From contig JALOOU010000045.1 of assembly GCA_025454255.1 (NCBI GenBank), positions 1 through 64,000 of the forward strand: a DNA stretch of 64,000 nt. Reading direction: 5' to 3'. The stretch's first letter is position 1. Every line of letters starts with the position of its first letter. A program made the position numbers and the translations under genes. This DNA comes from Desulfobacterales bacterium (GTDB lineage Bacteria > Desulfobacterota > Desulfobacteria > Desulfobacterales > SpSt-501). Below are positions 34,067-43,395 of the stretch, piece by piece. The notes beneath the pieces were generated by a model that was given only the letters and a program-made list of their open reading frames with translations, made no database searches and was not told where the DNA came from.

Positions 34067-34316
34067 GGGGGTTTCCGTCCAAACCCGGCCAGCGGCACTA
34101 TAGCCAAAGCCTGCGGGCAGGTCAATTGCAGGAATTAACCACCGCTCAAGAATTCCCGCAAGTTGCCGATACTTCTAGAGCTGGCTTCGCAGCCGCTGCT
34201 GTCTGTCCGCCGGCGCCGCCCCAACCGCCCGACCGGCGGTGCGGCCGGGCCCCGATGGGGGCGCGAGCGGCTGCCGGCGCATCAACGCAAATTGCCATAA
34301 GAATGGACCCCGACGC

Positions 34317-36767
34317 ATGCGCAGGCGGAAACTTCTTCTGGGCGTTTTTTTAATTTTGATAGTTGGTGTTGTCGCGATGGTGGCGGCCGAGCTGAACCGG
34401 GAGGTCATCCAGCTGCACGACGGCAGGCTGATCCCGGTCGAGCGCATCTGGCAATCGGGAACCGACCTCTTCTACGAGAACGGCAAGGAGATCGGTTTTG
34501 TGAGCCGGGCGCAGGTCAAATCGGTCGGGGCGCTCGGCGCCAAGCAGAGCCTGCAGGCGGCCGGCGGCCGGGTCGCACGGTTTTTCGACCGCCGCCTGAT
34601 CGACCTCGGCCCGCTGCTCGGGCGCGCGGCCGCCTCGACGGCCGCCTGGCCGATCCACCCGGCAGCGGCGGCGGCGCCGCTCGCTCTCGTCCTGCTCGTC
34701 GTGGCGCTGCGCCGGCTCCGCGGCCGCCTGCCCGCCGGGCGCACCGCGGCAGCCGCCGCCGATGCCCCGGCCCCCCCGCGCGCGCCCAAAACCGATGAGC
34801 TCCCCCGCCGCGCCGACGTGGTCCGGTTTTTTCTGAACCTCTACCGCCACCAGCTCGGGGCCGACGCCGATGCCCCGGCGGAGTTCATCCACCTGCCCTG
34901 CGGCTCCGGGCCCAACCGGACCTACGAGCTGCGCGTCAAACACCATGCCGACTGGATCAAGCGCCGCATGAGCATCGGCCCGCTGGGCGAGGACAGCGGC
35001 AGCAAGAGCACCTGCTACTACGTCATCTTCGACCAGCACCTGGTGGTCAAGATTCCGCCCAAGCCCATCCTCAACTTCGAGGACTACGTGACCGGCCTGA
35101 AAAAAGAGCGCCACATCGTCGCGCGCCTGGCGCCGCGGGAGTGCATCGTCCCGACGGTCTCGGTGATCCTGGATCGGCTCCACCCGACGTCGGCCGGTCC
35201 CGGCGCGACCGCGGAAACCCAGGACGAGAAGCACATCGGCTGGCTGCAGAAATCGGTCGAGGCCCAGGAGCACCTTAAGATCAACGGCACCTTCGTCTAT
35301 TTCATGGACCTCTCCCAGCATCGCTTCCTCAGCCACATCATCGACGCCGCCCACGACATTACCGACGCCGTGCACGCGGAAATCACCGCCGTGCCCGAAA
35401 TTCTGCGCAACCCGGGCAAGTTCAAGGACCGCTACGTCGCCGAAAACGAGTCGGTGGGCTTCGAGATCCGCGACCTGTTCAACCAGTGCGAAGTCGAGAT
35501 CACCCGGCAGTTGAAGCAGCTGGGCAAATCGGCGGTCGTGCCCCCCTACCGGATCCAGAAATGGTTTCTGCAGTACCTGGAATCCCGCGCGCTGGGGGAG
35601 ATGGGGGAAGGCATCACCGCCGAGCTGGCCAACTCCATCACCTATGTGTTCGCCGCCCAGTTCCAGAAGCACCGCGCGAGCGTCGAAGCCTTCCTCGCTG
35701 CGGCCCGGCGCTACTCGGCGCGGCTGGCTCTGGACCAGAACCGGCAGGTCGTCTCCGGGATCATCGCCAAGCTGCTGGACCTGCTGGCGGAACTCGACCA
35801 AAAGCAGGTCGCCATGCGCGACCTCAAACCCGACAACCTGCTGGTGGCCGGCGACCCGCAGCGCTACCCGGCCTTCCTGCGAACTCCAGGGGAATATTCG
35901 CTGGGAATCATCGACGTCGAGACGGCGGTGGTCTTCGAGCCGGCCGAGGCGGGCCCGATCCGCCAACCCCTGCTGGGCGGCACCCCCTACTATGCCACGC
36001 CCTCGCACCTGCTGCCGAACGCGGTGCTCGCGCGCTGCTACGCGCAGCCTGGCCGCATCCTGCACTTCCAGGATTGGCACGCCGTTCTCGTCATGATCTA
36101 CAAGACCGTCACCGGCGAGCTGCTCTTCGAGCGCACCGCCCAGAAGTTCGTAGAGACCAAGACCGAGGTGATCCAGGCCCTGAAGGAGCGGCGCGCTCTC
36201 GAGGAGCTGGTGCCGGAGTTGAGCCGCGGCTTCTGGCGCAACGCCGTCGCGGAGTTCCAGGCCGGCATGCGGGCGCGGGAGGCCTCCCTGCGGCAGATCG
36301 AGGTCGACCTGCCGGCCTCCGCGCGGAAGTTGTTTTTGCAGACCCTGCGGCGCGATGCGGCCGCGACGGTGGATGCCATCCGGCGCCTCGTCGCCGCCCA
36401 GACCCAAATCCAGTCGGCCGCGGAACGCGAGCAGCTGATCGCCTGCTCCCACGCCCGCATCGGCCGGCTGATGCAGGAAATCGAGTTCAAATCCCGAGCC
36501 GGGGCCGTTTCGGCCGAGTCGGCCCGGCAGGCCCTCACGGTGTTCAAACGCCTCATGAACCTCAAGGCCCTCTACGAACGCAAGGCCCAGCTCGCGGCGG
36601 CCGTGGCGAGCCCGTCGATCCGTTTGAGCGCCTACGAGCTGCTCACTTTCATGTTCAACATGGTGCTCAAGACCATGTACCGCGAGGAGTGGACGCCTTT
36701 GGCGGAAGAGGCGGCCGCGACGGCCTGCCGCGCGGACGACGAGCTCTCCCTGGCGACCACGATCTGA
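34317..36767 (+). CDS. Membrane-anchored eukaryotic-like protein kinase homologue with large insertion
   Basis: This is an 816-residue protein. One N-terminal helix (KLLLGVFLILIVGVVAMVAA, 5-24) is followed by a short SH3-like segment with DGRLIPVERIWQSG. A second helix (APLALVLLVVALRRLRG, about 115-135) leads to a cytoplasmic kinase-like domain. HLVVKIPP (Lys near 243) is the ATP lysine, VAMRDLKPDNLLV (about 497) the catalytic loop, and SLGIIDVETAVVF the metal site (D in place of DFG). Lys-to-catalytic-loop spacing is about 255 residues, far more than the usual 90-100. GGTPYYATPSHLL looks like an activation-segment end. The C-terminus is helical. Function is unknown. Confidence 0.75.
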   Translation: MRRRKLLLGVFLILIVGVVAMVAAELNREVIQLHDGRLIPVERIWQSGTDLFYENGKEIGFVSRAQVKSVGALGAKQSLQAAGGRVARFFDRRLIDLGPLLGRAAASTAAWPIHPAAAAAPLALVLLVVALRRLRGRLPAGRTAAAAADAPAPPRAPKTDELPRRADVVRFFLNLYRHQLGADADAPAEFIHLPCGSGPNRTYELRVKHHADWIKRRMSIGPLGEDSGSKSTCYYVIFDQHLVVKIPPKPILNFEDYVTGLKKERHIVARLAPRECIVPTVSVILDRLHPTSAGPGATAETQDEKHIGWLQKSVEAQEHLKINGTFVYFMDLSQHRFLSHIIDAAHDITDAVHAEITAVPEILRNPGKFKDRYVAENESVGFEIRDLFNQCEVEITRQLKQLGKSAVVPPYRIQKWFLQYLESRALGEMGEGITAELANSITYVFAAQFQKHRASVEAFLAAARRYSARLALDQNRQVVSGIIAKLLDLLAELDQKQVAMRDLKPDNLLVAGDPQRYPAFLRTPGEYSLGIIDVETAVVFEPAEAGPIRQPLLGGTPYYATPSHLLPNAVLARCYAQPGRILHFQDWHAVLVMIYKTVTGELLFERTAQKFVETKTEVIQALKERRALEELVPELSRGFWRNAVAEFQAGMRAREASLRQIEVDLPASARKLFLQTLRRDAAATVDAIRRLVAAQTQIQSAAEREQLIACSHARIGRLMQEIEFKSRAGAVSAESARQALTVFKRLMNLKALYERKAQLAAAVASPSIRLSAYELLTFMFNMVLKTMYREEWTPLAEEAAATACRADDELSLATTI

Positions 36768-36816
36768 AAGCGCTTGCCCTGCCTGCGGCCCGAATGCAGC
36801 GTCAAGCCAGTCGCTA

Positions 36817-36837
36817 TCGCGGCTGGAAGCCGCTCCC
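36817..36837. repeat. REP-like element, copy 2
   Basis: This is identical over 21 bases to the element at 21678, again in the gap after a gene. Its core is the GCGGCT/AGCCGC hairpin. Confidence 0.7.
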
Positions 36838-36868
36838 ACACCAGCTGAAGCATATCGTCGAAATCGTT

Positions 36869-36896
36869 CCGCCGCGCGTTGACATGCGCGCGGCGG
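36869..36896. terminator. Ten-base-pair GC-rich hairpin downstream of the kinase-like gene
   Basis: CCGCCGCGCG pairs perfectly with CGCGCGGCGG around TTGACATG. No T-run follows, so it is at best a rho-assisted terminator or an mRNA 3'-end stabiliser. Confidence 0.4.
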
Positions 36897-36977
36897 CGGG
36901 TTGACAGCGGCGTGCCGGGCGGGGTAGGCTCCCCACGCCCCGGATGGGGGCTCGAGAAAGAGAGGTTGGAGCAGACG

Positions 36978-37574
36978 ATGCCCGAGAGCGCAGAACCGCC
37001 CCCGGAACTGACCCATGAGCAGGGCCGGGCCCTCCTCCGACTGGCCCGGCGGACGATAGCAGAGAAGCTGGGGCGGCCGCCGGGGCCTTGCGGTGAAGAG
37101 CCGCCCGCCTTGACGGACCCGGCGCTCGAGAGGCGGGCCGGGGTGTTCGTGACCCTGGAACTCGGAAAGCGCCTGCGCGGCTGCATCGGCACGCTCCACC
37201 CCAACGAGCCCATCGTTGCAGGGGTGCGCAGCAACGCGCTCAATGCCGCCTTCCACGACCCGCGCTTCAAACCCCTGGCCGGGCGCGAGCTCGACCGGGT
37301 GCGCATCGAAGTGAGCGTGCTCTCCCCGCCCCGGCCCCTGAGCTACACCGGCCCCGCCGAGCTTCTCGCCCAGCTCACGCCCCATGTCCACGGGGTCATC
37401 ATCCGCCGCGGCCACGCCGGCGCCACCTTCCTGCCCCAGGTCTGGGGGCAGCTGCCCAAGGCGGAGGATTTCCTCAACCACCTCTGCCAAAAGGCCGGCC
37501 TGGCGCCGGAGGAGTGGCGGCGCGGCGGACTGGAGGTCTCGACCTACCGGGTCCAGTGCTTCAAAGAAGAGTAG
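36978..37574 (+). CDS. AMMECR1-domain protein (AmmeMemoRadiSam protein A)
   Basis: This 198-residue single-domain protein contains AGVFVTLELGKRLRGCIGTL (the conserved LRGCIG motif), NALNAAFHDPRFKPL, VRIEVSVLSPPRPL, GVIIRRGHAGATFLPQVW and GLEVSTYRVQCFKEE. AMMECR1 proteins often occur with Memo and a radical SAM enzyme, but neither is in this window. The molecular role is unsettled. ATG 36978 follows a GAGGTTGGAGCAG stretch. Confidence 0.9.
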   Translation: MPESAEPPPELTHEQGRALLRLARRTIAEKLGRPPGPCGEEPPALTDPALERRAGVFVTLELGKRLRGCIGTLHPNEPIVAGVRSNALNAAFHDPRFKPLAGRELDRVRIEVSVLSPPRPLSYTGPAELLAQLTPHVHGVIIRRGHAGATFLPQVWGQLPKAEDFLNHLCQKAGLAPEEWRRGGLEVSTYRVQCFKEE

Positions 37575-37608
37575 CCGCAGGCTCTCGCCCGCGGCGACGC
37601 TTAGGGTG

Positions 37609-37655
37609 AGCAAGCGAAGGGGGCGGCGGCCCCCTCGCTCGTCTTGCTGTTTTTC
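37609..37655. terminator. Strong hairpin and T-run between convergent AMMECR1 and PilY1 genes
   Basis: AGCG-A-AGGGGGC pairs with GCCCCCT-CGCT around a short loop, with additional AGCAAG/TTGCT pairing outside. It is followed by GTTTTTC on the plus strand. It should terminate AMMECR1 transcripts. Confidence 0.7.
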
Positions 37656-37722
37656 TCCCTGCCCTCCTCTTCCCTGCCCATTTCAGCCCTGCGCCTTGAG
37701 CCGTGCGGCGCGGAGCGATTTT

Positions 37723-40700
37723 TCAATTATGCTTCCAGGACTCCACCCGGATTCTGTTCTGCGGGATGTTGACCTTGAAGGCGTTCAGGCCCGTCGGGTT
37801 GCCCAGCCCATTGTTGCCCAAGTTGCCGTCGAAGTCGGTCAGGTTGGAGTTGGAGGTCGTGACGAACATCGTGTCCTGGTGCAGCACCGGCTGGGAGCCC
37901 ACCCCGCGGCCCACGTAGACGCCGACCGGCGCGACCTTGCTGCCGTCGATCGTCAGTTTGTCCGCGTCGGTGAACTTGCCGTCGGCGTTGAGGTCGAAGA
38001 CCGGCTTGGTCGGCGGCAGGCCGGTCTTGTAGTCCAGGGCGAAGAGCCAGGTGTCCCCGCTACCGGTGCACTGGTCCGCGTCCGGCACGAAGGTGGTGAA
38101 GAAGACGATCCCGCCCACCACGAGCGGCTTGGTGAAGACCCGCTCGCTGCCGCCGCTGCCGGCCGGCCCGTTCCAGCCGGCTTGCCCCGCGTAGAGCTTG
38201 AGGGCCCAGGAGTTCGCGGAGGGGTTCGCGCCGTAGACGGTGCGCACCGTGCGGGTGCGGTCCCCGAAGGTGGCGCTCGTGAAGCGTGCCTCCAGCGCGC
38301 TCAGGTCGGCCAGGCTGAGAGCGGTCGCCCGCGGGGCGGCGTTGTCCTTCAGACCGAAGAAATACTGCTGCTGGCTGCTGACCTTGTCGCCCGCGGTCTC
38401 GTAGCGGCCGGTGCCATAGAACACCCAGATCAGGTCGGCGGCGTCGCTGTAAGCGGTGCTGGCCTTGCCGCGGATCGGCTGCAGGTCGGGGCTGGCCGGA
38501 TAAGGGTTGAACTTGAAGAGCCGGGAGACGCTGGGGCTCTGGCCTTTGCCGATCGTGTCCACGCGGAACAGAGTGCCGTAGAGGTCGCCCACGTAGATGC
38601 AGTCCTCCTTGCCGTCGGCGGGGTTGAAGTTGGCCGTCACCGGGCTGTTGAGGGCGTTGTTCGGCTGGGCCCCGATGGTCTGCTGCATGTTCGTGTTGGC
38701 GGTTGCCATGCGGCTGGTCGGGGCCCCCGGCACGATGTTTCCCGGGAAAAAGATGGGGTCGTTCGTTTTGATCGTATCCGTTCCAGTGACGTTGGTCAGG
38801 TACAAGGTCCCGGAGGTGGGGCTGGTCGCCGTCACCGAGGCGACCGTGGCTTCAAAAGTGGTAGGCCGCGTGAAGATGAGGGCTTTCATCCCGGGGAAAA
38901 GCGCTCCGCCCAGAAGATCCCGGTAATCCACTTTGTACTGCTCCGCAATGAGCTTGACCTTGCTCTGCCCGCCGGCCCAGAGGCCGGCGCCCGTGTCGGC
39001 CTGGACCCCGAAAAGATAAGCCTCCTTGGTGGGCTGCAGGTTTTTGTTGACGGCGTAGCCCGAGCTGACGAAGACGCCCCAGGCGGAGCCGCTGGCGCCA
39101 TCGGCCACGCGCTCGATGGCCGCATCCGTCCAGGTTTCGCCCATCTCGGCGTCCGTCAGTTCCCACAGGAATCTGGCCGGGCCGGATGCCGCGCCGGGCG
39201 AATTGCCCGTGGTGATGTCGAGCGCGGTGTAGGCCGCGCCGCCCTGGCGCTGGCCGATGACCAGCAGGGTGCGCCACTGGTCGCTGAGCGCGCCGAACTT
39301 GGCATAGACGTCGGCCACCTGCGGCGAGCCGTCCAGCAGGTACTGGTGGCAGTAGCCGGTTGCGCAGGGGTTGGTCAGCGGGTTGGCGAGCGCCTCCGCC
39401 AGCTTGGGCTTGAGGCTGGGCGGCAGAAACGCCCATTTCTCGGCCCCGGTCGCCAGGTCGATGGCGTGCAGCAGCCCGTCGTTGGCGCCCACGTAGATCG
39501 TCTTCGGCCGCGGGGCCGAAACCGAGTGCTGGCGCTTGAAGGCCGGATAGTCGTCGAAGCGGTAGAAGAAGGGCGGAGCCCCCACCACCACCGGGGTCGA
39601 GTTGATAATGTCGCCGATCGGCCGGCACAGGTAGTCGGAGAGCGCACTGCCGTAGTCGATGGTGTTGCCGCTTTCGTCTACGGTGAACACCTTGCGGACC
39701 GCGGGCACTTCGTCCTTCGCATCCCACAGCAAATGGCTCCAGGAGCCGTCGCTGTTCTTGGCGATGGCCTGGAGGTTGCCGGTCCAGTTGGCGCCGTTGA
39801 AGGAGGAGAGGATGACCGTGTCGCCCAGGTCGGTGGAGGTGGTGGCCGCCGGCGCCGAGCCGTAGAAGACGATGCCCTTCACGTTGTTCATGATGGCGCG
39901 GAAGGCGTTGGTCAGGTCGTCCTTGTTGCCGGCCATGTAGGGCAGGGCCTTGCCGCCGGCATCCTCGGTGTGCATCGCATACAGGCTGTCGCTGCTCGAG
40001 GCCTTGCCGCGGGCGTTGGCCACGGCGGCAAAAGCGAAAATCTGCTCCTTCTCCCCCTCCGGGACCCCGAAGCCGATGCCCACCGCGCTCACGCCCTGGT
40101 CGGCGAGCAGCCCGGTGCGCTGCATGACGTTCTCGTTGGTGGAGTCCACGTTGCCCAGCCCGTCGGTCACCTGGATCAGAAACTTCGGCTGGCAGGCGGC
40201 CGGCTGGAAGAGAGCGCCGTAGGCGTCCGCCTTCTCCGCGGCGAAATACTTCTTGGCCGCGAGGATCGAGGGCGAGAAGGGCGTGTCGTTCTTGGGCTGC
40301 ATCAACAAGTCCAGGGCCGCATAGATCTTGGCCTGGTGCTCGGCGGTGTGCGGGCTGCAGCCGACGTGGACCTTGGTGAAGTCGATCGCGGCGCCGTAGC
40401 CGTCGGCATCGCTGTTGACCCAGGTGGCGAAGCCCCAGGCGATGCTCGTGTCCTTGACCAGCTCCTTGATCACCGTCTTGGCCGAGTCGATCTTCTTTTC
40501 GATCGTCACCCCGACCCACGGGTTGGGGCTCCAGACGACGTTGGCGAGAGTCCGCGGCCGCGAAGCCATGCTGACCCCGTTGAAGAAGGTCGCGGAGTTG
40601 TTGCTGTCGTCCGCCGAGATCTTGAGGTTGAGCGCGCCGTCGTTGCTCTGGAAGGGCACGAAGCGCAGGTGGGCCTTGTTGATGACCGCGTTCTTGGGGA

Positions 40701-42702
40701 TGGTGATCTCCTGAAACCTCACCCCCACCGCGCCGGCGCCCAGGTCGAGGTAGGCCGTGGTCGTGTTGATCGCGCCGACGCTCCCGGCGATGGCGTCGTC
40801 GGAGGGCTGCTTGACGCTCGCATAAAGCGTCTTGACCTCGTCGCCGTCCACGTATTCGACCTCGAGCTTCGCGGCCGAGGGGCTGTAGCCGTCGAAGGAG
40901 CGCGCCGGCCGCCGGCCGGCGCCGCCGACGGGGTCGATGAGGAAGCTGATCGCGTTACCCGCGACCCACCCGCTCCTGTTCACGATGGCCTGAACCACTG
41001 CTTTCAGGTCGGGGGTGGTGCTGGCGGTCCAGTCGAAGTAGTCGGGGATGACGTCGACCTCGTCGCGCATGCTGCCGGAGAGGTCCAGAAAAATCATCAC
41101 CGCCGGGCTGACGATGTTCTGGGTGTAGAGCGGGATGTCCCCGCAGCTGACGCTGCCCTCCTTCAGCACGCTCAGGCTCACCCGGACCACCGTTTCGGCC
41201 GGTTCGGCGCCGGGGGCGCTGAAGGTGATGAAGGCTTCGTAGGTGCCCGCGGTGAGGCCTGTCGTGTCGAAGACGAGGCTGAAATTCTGACGCTCGCCGG
41301 CGCCCAGCGTGCCCGAGGCGGCCGCCGGGTAGATGCTCAGCCACCCCGTCGGGGAGCTGGGGGTGAAGCTGATGGTCCGGGTGTAGCTCATGGCCGAGCC
41401 GCCGCTGTTGATCAGCTCGAAGAAGTGGCCCTCCGGCGCGCCGCCCTCGAAGCAGGAGCGGCCGAGCTCCGATTGGCTCAGCTGCATGGCCGCCGGCGTG
41501 CTGACCCCGCCGCCGCCGCTTTCGCCGTATTCGATGTAGAGCTGGGCGGCCTTGTTGGGATCGTTTTCAAACGCAACCACCTGCCGCGTCTGGCCGTTGA
41601 GGCTCGGCGTGGCCGTATAGAAGATTAGCGCCAGCGACTTCGAGCTGTTGTTCCAGCCCGGCTGGCCCACGATCTCCTGCACGATGCTCTTGACGTCCAC
41701 CGATGCGTATTCCACGCCCGCCTGCCAGGCCGGCAGGTTCGACCACTGCACATATGCCGTTTTGGGAATGGCGCTGTTCAGGTAGCGTCTCATCGGCGTG
41801 TCGGCGTGGTTGAGTGCGGTGGTAAACGTGGGGGCATTGAGCCGCCGCTCCCCCAGCAGCCGATAGGCCCCGGTCACGGCGTTGTAGCTGCCGGTGGATA
41901 CGAACTTGAGAAAGGCCGATTTGATCGTGGTGCCCTCGGGGACATCCACGTTTTGAAAGCGCCAGCCCGAATACATGTATAAGCTGGTGGACAGGAGCAC
42001 GGACACATTGTTGTTTACGACCGTCCCGGTGGAGCTTTGGTGGAGGTCGTCGGTCGAGGCGGATATCCGCGCGGTGAAAATGGAGGCTGTGTACTCGATG
42101 TGCAGCAGGGGGGCCTTGGCCGGGTCCATGTCCCAGGATTTGGCCCGGCGGAAGACCTCGCCGGTGCCCTCGATGACGAAGGCCATGGCGTTGCCGGAGG
42201 CCCAGCCCGGACGCTTGACGAGGGCCTGGACCAGGGTTTTCAGCTCGGGGCTCTGGTGCACCATGTCCACCGTTTGCCAGGCATAATCGATCGTCCACTC
42301 GATCGGCGGATCGAGCATGACCCGGGTTGAGATATCGAAGGCGGCGGTGCTGAATTGAGACGGGTTGTCGGTGGCGTGCGCCGAAACCTTGACTTTCGTG
42401 CTGGCGCTGTCGGCGCCGCCCACGGTGAACTCGATGTAGGCGCGCGTGATCACCGCGTCCCGGGGGATCGTGATGTTGGCGAAGCGCAGACCCACCCGGC
42501 GGTAAAGCCCACCCAGGTCCAGCACGGTTTCGCCCAGGGCCACGGTACCGAGATGGTTCTCCTCGGCGTCGTTGGCGCTGCCGGAGAGGCGCACCTCGAA
42601 CACCTGGTCGACGGCCCCGGCCGGCACGGGAACAGACAGCCATGCGGCCGCGATCAAAAGCACGGCCGCCGCTGCACGCTGGATCTCGGATCTGGTCTTC
42701 AT
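37723..42702 (-). CDS. PilY1/PilC-like type IV pilus tip adhesin with vWA domain and repeated N-terminal modules
   Basis: This is a 1659-residue secreted protein. The signal peptide (about 1-30) is followed by two related beta modules of about 180 residues (FEVRLSGSANDAEENHLGTV and FTARISASTDDLHQSSTGTV) and an Ig-like domain (about 405-510). Next is a vWA start AVMIFLDLSGSM (MIDAS), where a third beta module is inserted before the vWA resumes near KTVIKELVKD. The C-terminal half is the PilC beta-propeller (KTIYVGANDGLLHAIDLATGAEKWAF) with the calcium loop DLNADGKFTDADKL. PilY1 proteins prime pilus assembly and mediate adhesion. No other pilus gene is in the window. A sigma-54 promoter lies just upstream. 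Confidence 0.88.
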   Translation of the reverse strand: MKTRSEIQRAAAAVLLIAAAWLSVPVPAGAVDQVFEVRLSGSANDAEENHLGTVALGETVLDLGGLYRRVGLRFANITIPRDAVITRAYIEFTVGGADSASTKVKVSAHATDNPSQFSTAAFDISTRVMLDPPIEWTIDYAWQTVDMVHQSPELKTLVQALVKRPGWASGNAMAFVIEGTGEVFRRAKSWDMDPAKAPLLHIEYTASIFTARISASTDDLHQSSTGTVVNNNVSVLLSTSLYMYSGWRFQNVDVPEGTTIKSAFLKFVSTGSYNAVTGAYRLLGERRLNAPTFTTALNHADTPMRRYLNSAIPKTAYVQWSNLPAWQAGVEYASVDVKSIVQEIVGQPGWNNSSKSLALIFYTATPSLNGQTRQVVAFENDPNKAAQLYIEYGESGGGGVSTPAAMQLSQSELGRSCFEGGAPEGHFFELINSGGSAMSYTRTISFTPSSPTGWLSIYPAAASGTLGAGERQNFSLVFDTTGLTAGTYEAFITFSAPGAEPAETVVRVSLSVLKEGSVSCGDIPLYTQNIVSPAVMIFLDLSGSMRDEVDVIPDYFDWTASTTPDLKAVVQAIVNRSGWVAGNAISFLIDPVGGAGRRPARSFDGYSPSAAKLEVEYVDGDEVKTLYASVKQPSDDAIAGSVGAINTTTAYLDLGAGAVGVRFQEITIPKNAVINKAHLRFVPFQSNDGALNLKISADDSNNSATFFNGVSMASRPRTLANVVWSPNPWVGVTIEKKIDSAKTVIKELVKDTSIAWGFATWVNSDADGYGAAIDFTKVHVGCSPHTAEHQAKIYAALDLLMQPKNDTPFSPSILAAKKYFAAEKADAYGALFQPAACQPKFLIQVTDGLGNVDSTNENVMQRTGLLADQGVSAVGIGFGVPEGEKEQIFAFAAVANARGKASSSDSLYAMHTEDAGGKALPYMAGNKDDLTNAFRAIMNNVKGIVFYGSAPAATTSTDLGDTVILSSFNGANWTGNLQAIAKNSDGSWSHLLWDAKDEVPAVRKVFTVDESGNTIDYGSALSDYLCRPIGDIINSTPVVVGAPPFFYRFDDYPAFKRQHSVSAPRPKTIYVGANDGLLHAIDLATGAEKWAFLPPSLKPKLAEALANPLTNPCATGYCHQYLLDGSPQVADVYAKFGALSDQWRTLLVIGQRQGGAAYTALDITTGNSPGAASGPARFLWELTDAEMGETWTDAAIERVADGASGSAWGVFVSSGYAVNKNLQPTKEAYLFGVQADTGAGLWAGGQSKVKLIAEQYKVDYRDLLGGALFPGMKALIFTRPTTFEATVASVTATSPTSGTLYLTNVTGTDTIKTNDPIFFPGNIVPGAPTSRMATANTNMQQTIGAQPNNALNSPVTANFNPADGKEDCIYVGDLYGTLFRVDTIGKGQSPSVSRLFKFNPYPASPDLQPIRGKASTAYSDAADLIWVFYGTGRYETAGDKVSSQQQYFFGLKDNAAPRATALSLADLSALEARFTSATFGDRTRTVRTVYGANPSANSWALKLYAGQAGWNGPAGSGGSERVFTKPLVVGGIVFFTTFVPDADQCTGSGDTWLFALDYKTGLPPTKPVFDLNADGKFTDADKLTIDGSKVAPVGVYVGRGVGSQPVLHQDTMFVTTSNSNLTDFDGNLGNNGLGNPTGLNAFKVNIPQNRIRVESWKHN

Positions 42703-42768
42703 GGCAGGCCTCCTCGCCTCGCTCGGTCATCGATAGATCATCAATAAAACCCTTCGAAAACATCAGCA

Positions 42769-42784
42769 AGCAAGTTGAATGCCA
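42769..42784 (-). promoter_or_regulatory. Sigma-54 (RpoN) promoter for the PilY1-like gene
   Basis: On the minus strand TGGCATTCAACTTGCT has GG and GC separated by ten bases, with good -24 (TGGCA) and -12 (TTGCT) elements. The start site would be near 42758, some 55 bases before the ATG at 42702. Type IV pilus genes are often sigma-54 dependent. The remaining part of the 309-base gap (42703-43011) shows no gene. Confidence 0.65.
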
Positions 42785-43011
42785 TAGTTTTTTAGCGTGC
42801 GCCGGCGGGGAGTGAAATTGATCTCATCTTTCTGGATTATATTGGTTTTGTTTCTTGCGGACGCGATGGGAGGCATGCCGGTGAGAGAAGGGCGGGATGG
42901 CTCGGCGCGATGGGGGCTGCGGCAAAATGTTTTCAGGCTATTAAAATCTTTTATGGCCTCTGCGGCCGGGGGGAATACGGCGGTGCCGGCGGATTTGCGG
43001 GGCGGGGGGGA

Positions 43012-43395
43012 TCAGGCCGGCTTCGCCGCGGCAGACCGGCTGCCGCTCTTCGCCGCGGCCGGATCGATCATCCTGGATGTGCCTTCGAAAACCGCGCCTT
43101 CGCGGATTTCAAAGGATGCGGCCGTGCACTCGCCGTGGAAACGCCCGGTGGGCTGGATCTCGAGCTGCTGGCGGGCGGTCACCTTGCCGGCGAGGCTGCC
43201 CTGGACGACGACGTTGCGGGCCTCGACCTCGGCCTCGACCACCCCGCCGGCGCCCACGAAAAGGTCCCCGGAGAGGCGCACGAACCCCTTGACGCGGCCG
43301 TCCACGTGCAGGCTCTCCTCGCCGCTGATTTCACCCTCGATGAGGAGCTCGCGGCTGACGAGCGAGGTGGATCCAGGGGGCACGCTGGCGTTCAT
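43012..43395 (-). CDS. Bactofilin 2
   Basis: This 127-residue polymer-forming cytoskeletal protein is built of short beta-helix repeats (LLIEGEISGEESLHVDGRVKGFV, LFVGAGGVVEAEVEARNVVVQGSLAGKVTARQQLEI) with a variable A/K-rich tail. Its ATG overlaps the stop of bactofilin 1 (ATGA). Paired bactofilins usually co-assemble and organise cell-shape or polar structures. Confidence 0.9.
   Translation of the reverse strand: MNASVPPGSTSLVSRELLIEGEISGEESLHVDGRVKGFVRLSGDLFVGAGGVVEAEVEARNVVVQGSLAGKVTARQQLEIQPTGRFHGECTAASFEIREGAVFEGTSRMIDPAAAKSGSRSAAAKPA

Noticed and set aside
34181-34196. TGGCTTCGCAGCCGCT, a GG-N10-GC sequence before the kinase-like gene
   Set aside because: The -12 part is CCGC, not TTGC, and the sequence is a GC-rich palindrome. 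Not a credible sigma-54 promoter.
37384-41628. 1414-residue plus-strand ORF opposite the PilY1-like gene
   Set aside because: Antisense shadow: the minus-strand frame has a signal peptide, MIDAS, calcium loop and PilC motifs.
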